A stretch of 50,871 nucleotides of DNA from Phlegmacium glaucopus. Lineage: Eukaryota; Basidiomycota; Agaricomycetes; Agaricales; Cortinariaceae. The stretch lies in NCBI GenBank assembly GCA_015039465.1, contig MU130375.1:1-50871 (forward strand), written 5' to 3'. Positions 47,301 to 50,871 of this stretch are shown piece after piece. Under the pieces are notes generated by a model. It was not told the DNA's origin. It did no database searches and saw only the letters and a program-made list of their open reading frames with translations. The position numbers and the translations under genes are program-made. Every line of letters begins with the position of its first letter. Positions within the stretch are counted from its first letter, which is position 1.

Positions 47301-48786
47301 TAGGGCTACCAAAGTTCAGTTCGGTTCGGTTCTTCAACATTTTTGAAGAACTGAGAACCGAACTGAAGGGTCCCCCACCGAACTGAACTGGAACCAGAAC
47401 CGGAACCGATAGAACCGGTTCTGTCGGTTCTGTCCAGTTCTAGGACCGGTTCGAACCGTGGAACCGATAAAAAATCTTCAGAACCTCACACTTCACTCTT
47501 TTTTTCTCTTTTAGTTGGTAATTCGTACTCATTTATTCATTATTACATTACTACATTACTACAAAGCCAAATAAAAGTTGCTACCTTGGCAGTAAGGTAC
47601 TCATTCACACACCCCCAGGTCGCCATTCCTAACCGTTTGTTCATGGCTTGTTACCGTTCGCTTGTCGTTTGTTATCCATCACTCATCTTCGTTCATCACC
47701 ATTTGTCCATCATTGTTTGTCCATCGTAGTCCATCCATCGTAGTTCGTCCATCGTAGTTTACATTAGGATTGGAATTAATCCTTCTAAAAAACCCATTGT
47801 TGTCGTACCTGTCATCGTCGTCCCTTGTTGTTGTCGTAAGTCACCGTTTGGGCCTGTTGTCATTGTCATTGTCTGTCACCGGCATTGGCCCTCGTTGTGT
47901 TGTTGTAAGAAAGTGATAACCTAGAATTGAACAAAAATAGTGAGTTAATAGAAGAAATGGACTTTAAAAACATACCTGGGGCCACTAAACGACACTGTCA
48001 TTTGCGTCGTTTGGGCCCCTGTTGTTGTTGTTGTCTGTCAATGCTATTGATCGCCACAAATACAATATTATAGCGCGGGGTTGATCAAGAGACCAACTGA
48101 GAACAAGGAGACGGATGGGGTGGGAGAGGCCCAACGACGCGAACGACGGCGTCGTTTGGGGCTTGTGGTTGTTGTTGTCTGTTGCCAGCATTGACCCTCG
48201 TCGTATTGTAAGAAAGTGATAACCTAGAATACGATGAAAAGTGAGTTAAAAGAAGAAATCAACTTTAAAAAACATACCTGGGGCCCAAACGACGCGAATG
48301 ACAGCGTCGTTTGGGCCCATGTTGTCATTGTCATTTGGTGTTATCGTCGTCTTCCCTGGTCATCTGGTTGTAAGACATAAAGTTGAATAATAATAAAAAT
48401 CATTATATAACTTGAAATACATACCTGGGAGGCAACGGTTTACAAGACCGTCGTTTGGGCCTCTGTTATGTTGGTATTTTGAACTGGCGAACGGTGGGAA
48501 GGGTGTTAGTAAACAAGAAACAACGCAAACCATTTCAATCTCCGACTCCCAAAGCGTTGGTGGAAGAGTATTTTACTGATATATAAGTCATTTATTTACA
48601 GAAAAATTAGAGAAAAATATGGAAAGAAAGTTCAGTTCGAACCAGCTCGAACCCGGTTCTCAACGGTTCTCAAAAATTTTGGAAGGGCTGAACCGCGAAC
48701 CGGAACCGGACTGAACCGAACTTTCGGTTCAGTTCAGTCGGTTCCGGTTCTCTGCGTCGGTTCTGAACCGAACTTTGGCAGCCCTA
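47301..48786. mobile_element. hAT-like non-autonomous element inserted in copia gag
   Basis: The ends are TAGGGCTACCAAAGTTC at 47301 and its near-exact reverse complement ending at 48786, with an 8-bp duplication TTCTTTCC at 47293-47300 and 48787-48794. Terminal TAGGG and an 8-bp target duplication are hallmarks of hAT transposons. Subterminal regions are dense in GGTTC/GAACC words (47318-47480 and 48630-48770), and the middle has palindromic subrepeats. No transposase frame is present, so it must be mobilised in trans. The insertion postdates the copia element. Confidence 0.92.
47840..48470. repeat. Subrepeat array with GTCGTTTGGGCC hairpins inside the hAT-like element
   Basis: About five units share GTTTGGGCC or a close variant (47845, 48009, 48154, 48309, 48453). 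Linkers such as GAAAGTGATAACCTAGAAT and CATACCTGGGG recur. The clearest unit has a perfect 15-bp stem, 48281-48295 with 48304-48318, and an 8-nt loop. Confidence 0.85.
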
Positions 48787-50871
48787 TTCTTTCCACCACC
48801 TCTCCACGTCTCGGTGCAAAAATAAAGAGCTTGACCTCAGCCAAAGACATGTGGAAGATTGTCAAAGCCGACGTGACAATGAAGAGTACCCTGTACATCC
48901 TTGATGCAGAGGACCAATTGTCGAGCATGAAGCTAAATGAAAACGAAGATTCGAAGACTCACCTCATAGAGTTGAAGCAGCATTTTCAATTAATGCTTCA
49001 GCGATGAGATAATCTCCTAAAAATGGGGTCATCACTATCCGAAACTCGATTCAACATCATTGTGATGTCGTCCTTACCTGAATCCTACCGACCAACTCTT
49101 CAAACTATCACGGCAGCCGAACAAGCTAGCAACCTCTCAGGAGGTCAATCACAACGGATGAAAACCGATGATTTGATATCCTTCATCATCGAGGAAGCGC
49201 AGCATTGCGTCATCAATGACGAACGAGGAAAGAATGCTGAATCCGCGTTAGCTGTCCACATGAAGAAAAGTGGAAGAAATCGACATGGCAAGCACAAAAA
49301 GTTTGAAAAACACTCCCATGCTGATCAAAACGACGCATGCGGAAATTGTGGAAAACCAGGACATGGAGCTCCGGATTGTTGGTCGAAAGGAGGTGGCAAG
49401 GAAGGGCAAGGCCCGAGACAAAAGAAGTTCAAAAAGGTCGAAACAGCAACTATTGCAGCAGATGACGATGACAATGCATTTTTCACGTTCACCTGTACGT
49501 CGGACTATATCGATGTTGTGAACTCTGTCCCAGCCTTGAATCCAAAAGTCGGAGGATGTGTTGACAGTGGAGCCAGCAGTGATTACTCGCCGGATTGGTC
49601 CAAATTCACCAATTATCGTCCTATTGATCGCGAAATTACCACAGCGGATGGACGAACAGTTAAAGCGATTGGAATGGGCGATATGCTTCTAGAACTTCCA
49701 AATGGTTCATCATGGACCAAAACAATGTTTAAGAACGCAATACACGCACCTGACTTAGCTTTTACGCTGATATCAATCAGCAGGTTGGAAAAAGCTGGAT
49801 GTCTGGTAACGTTCCATAAGGGTATGTGCACGATTAAGCAACAGGACGGACGCACCATTGCCACCATACCTCGAGTGAACGACCTCTATCCTATTCCAGC
49901 TCCGAACCCATCCAAAAACATCCATCACGCCAACATAGCTTCCCATAAAATGAGCATAAACGAGGCTCACCGTAAACTTGGTCATATATCCCATTCAGCC
50001 ATCAAACACGCAGTTTCAAAAGGTCTTATCACCGGAATTATCCTGGATAATGACTCTAAAGTTGAGTTTTGCGAAACCTGTGCCAAAGCTAAGTCAGCGA
50101 GGCAGCCTTATCCACAACAATCCGAAACTCGAGCGACGAAGTATGGTGACAGGGTGCACTGGGATCTGTGGGGACCTGCATCAGTGAAAAGCCTAAATGG
50201 TAATTGCTACGTAGCAGCGTGCATTGACGACGCAACCCGAGAAACAAAGCTATATTTCCAGCAGAAGAAGAGTGAGACCTTCAAATCCTATAAACAGGAT
50301 GAAGCATATCTCGAAACTCAAACTGGAAATTGCATAAAGACAGTACATTCCGATCGAGGGGGAGAATTTCTATCAAATGAAATGATTCGTCATCAAAACA
50401 AAAGAGGAACAGTACAAGAACTTACCATGCACGACTCACCACCTCAAAATGGCGTTGCTGAACGAGGCATGCGTACTCGGGCCGAGCAAGCTCGAGCTCT
50501 GCTTTTAGCGTCAGGATTACCTCGTTTCCTATGGGAAGAGGCAATGAAACATACCACTTGGTTACAAAATCGTACCCCAGCGCGCGCATTAGCTGGAAAA
50601 ACTCCTTACAAAATGCTGAACAAACGAAAACCATATCTTGCCGGTATTCAAGAGTTTGGAGTAGCCGCATATGTAAAAGATCTAAATGCCGGAAAACTCG
50701 ATTCCAGAGCACAGGTTGGGCGCTTCGTTGGTTACGATTCGGAGTCGGTCATTGAGGGGTACCTACAACTCTAAAAGTAGCCTAGCATGCAGTAGAAGTA
50801 ACTTCTGATGTAAAGAAAGTTGTCATTGTCATGCAAAAGGTCCGGTTTTTTAAGCCATGGGAAAACTAAGT

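Larger units (their letters stand above)
46998..50871 (+). pseudogene. Ty1/copia gag-protease-integrase polyprotein, interrupted
   Basis: Gag starts at ATG 46998 (the upstream ATG at 46980 lies in the primer site). It is cut at 47300 by a 1486-bp hAT-like element and resumes at 48795 in the same frame. One TGA follows at about 49005-49007, where the context QR-stop-DN suggests CGA to TGA. From 49023 the frame is open for 583 codons: zinc knuckle CGNCGKPGHGAPDC, protease CVDSGASSDYS, a GAG-pre-integrase HHCC region (RKLGHISH, then CETCAKAKS), and the integrase core with HWDLWGP, VHSDRGGEF and NGVAERGMR. The frame stops at 50774, while related text continues in another frame, so a frameshift lies near 50757. 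Reverse transcriptase would follow outside the window. Confidence 0.9.

Noticed and set aside
47985..48191. 68-codon minus-strand frame in the hAT-like element
   Set aside because: Asn-rich translation of the subrepeat array, not a transposase.

Overview
The window looks like nuclear DNA of a filamentous basidiomycete, most likely a mushroom-forming agaricomycete. Four genes can be spliced by eye into closed reading frames using many short introns, mostly about 40-80 nt, with GT..AG ends. The gene content fits: a secreted GH3 glycosidase with 18 introns, a secreted GH92 alpha-mannosidase with 12 introns, a heme-thiolate peroxidase, a C2H2 zinc-finger protein and an NB-ARC/TPR NLR-like protein. 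The rest is mostly transposable-element debris. The species cannot be named from sequence alone. There is one assembly gap of about 996 N at 26882-27877.

Layout. 1-190 is a short-period repeat array that inverts on itself. 480-1064 is an AT-rich dispersed repeat whose second copy lies at 34980-35510 in the opposite orientation. 5107-7052 (-) is a C2H2 regulator. 12414-15873 (-) is an intact 19-exon GH3 glycosidase. 16907-17915 (-) is a heme-thiolate peroxidase. 18600-28677 is a wrecked Ty3/gypsy chromovirus-type element (-): 3' LTR, polypurine tract, integrase tail with chromodomain, then a foreign block at 20281-23515, then reverse-transcriptase start, protease and gag. The foreign block is a poly(A) run, a roughly 1.9 kb near-perfect inverted repeat whose arms carry 19-bp minisatellites, and two further 20-bp minisatellites. 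28852-30530 is a small tandem duplication with an inverted-repeat element inside it. 30826-34244 (-) is an intact 13-exon GH92 gene.

34245-37440 is AT-rich transposon debris holding a decayed PIF1-type helicase fused to a ubiquitin-protease-like domain. It borders an NB-ARC/TPR gene (37783-41467, -) with twelve near-identical 42-residue repeats, one apparent single-base frameshift and decayed extra repeats past its stop. 41891-43160 (+) is an aldo/keto reductase pseudogene that keeps intron borders but has several stops. 43998-45930 (-) is an unidentified decayed gene. From about 46500 to the end there is a Ty1/copia element (+) with LTR, half-tRNA-type primer site, gag, zinc knuckle, protease and integrase. 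A 1486-bp hAT-like element with an 8-bp target duplication splits its gag.

Together: the secreted glycosidases and the peroxidase fit saprotrophic or plant-associated carbohydrate and aromatic chemistry, but nothing here shows co-regulation, because the genes are far apart and separated by repeats. The strongest candidates for something unusual are the foldback-like palindrome with minisatellite arms, the helicase/cysteine-protease fusion remnant, the gypsy gag region whose only stops are TAA or TAG, and the homogenised TPR array next to transposon debris.
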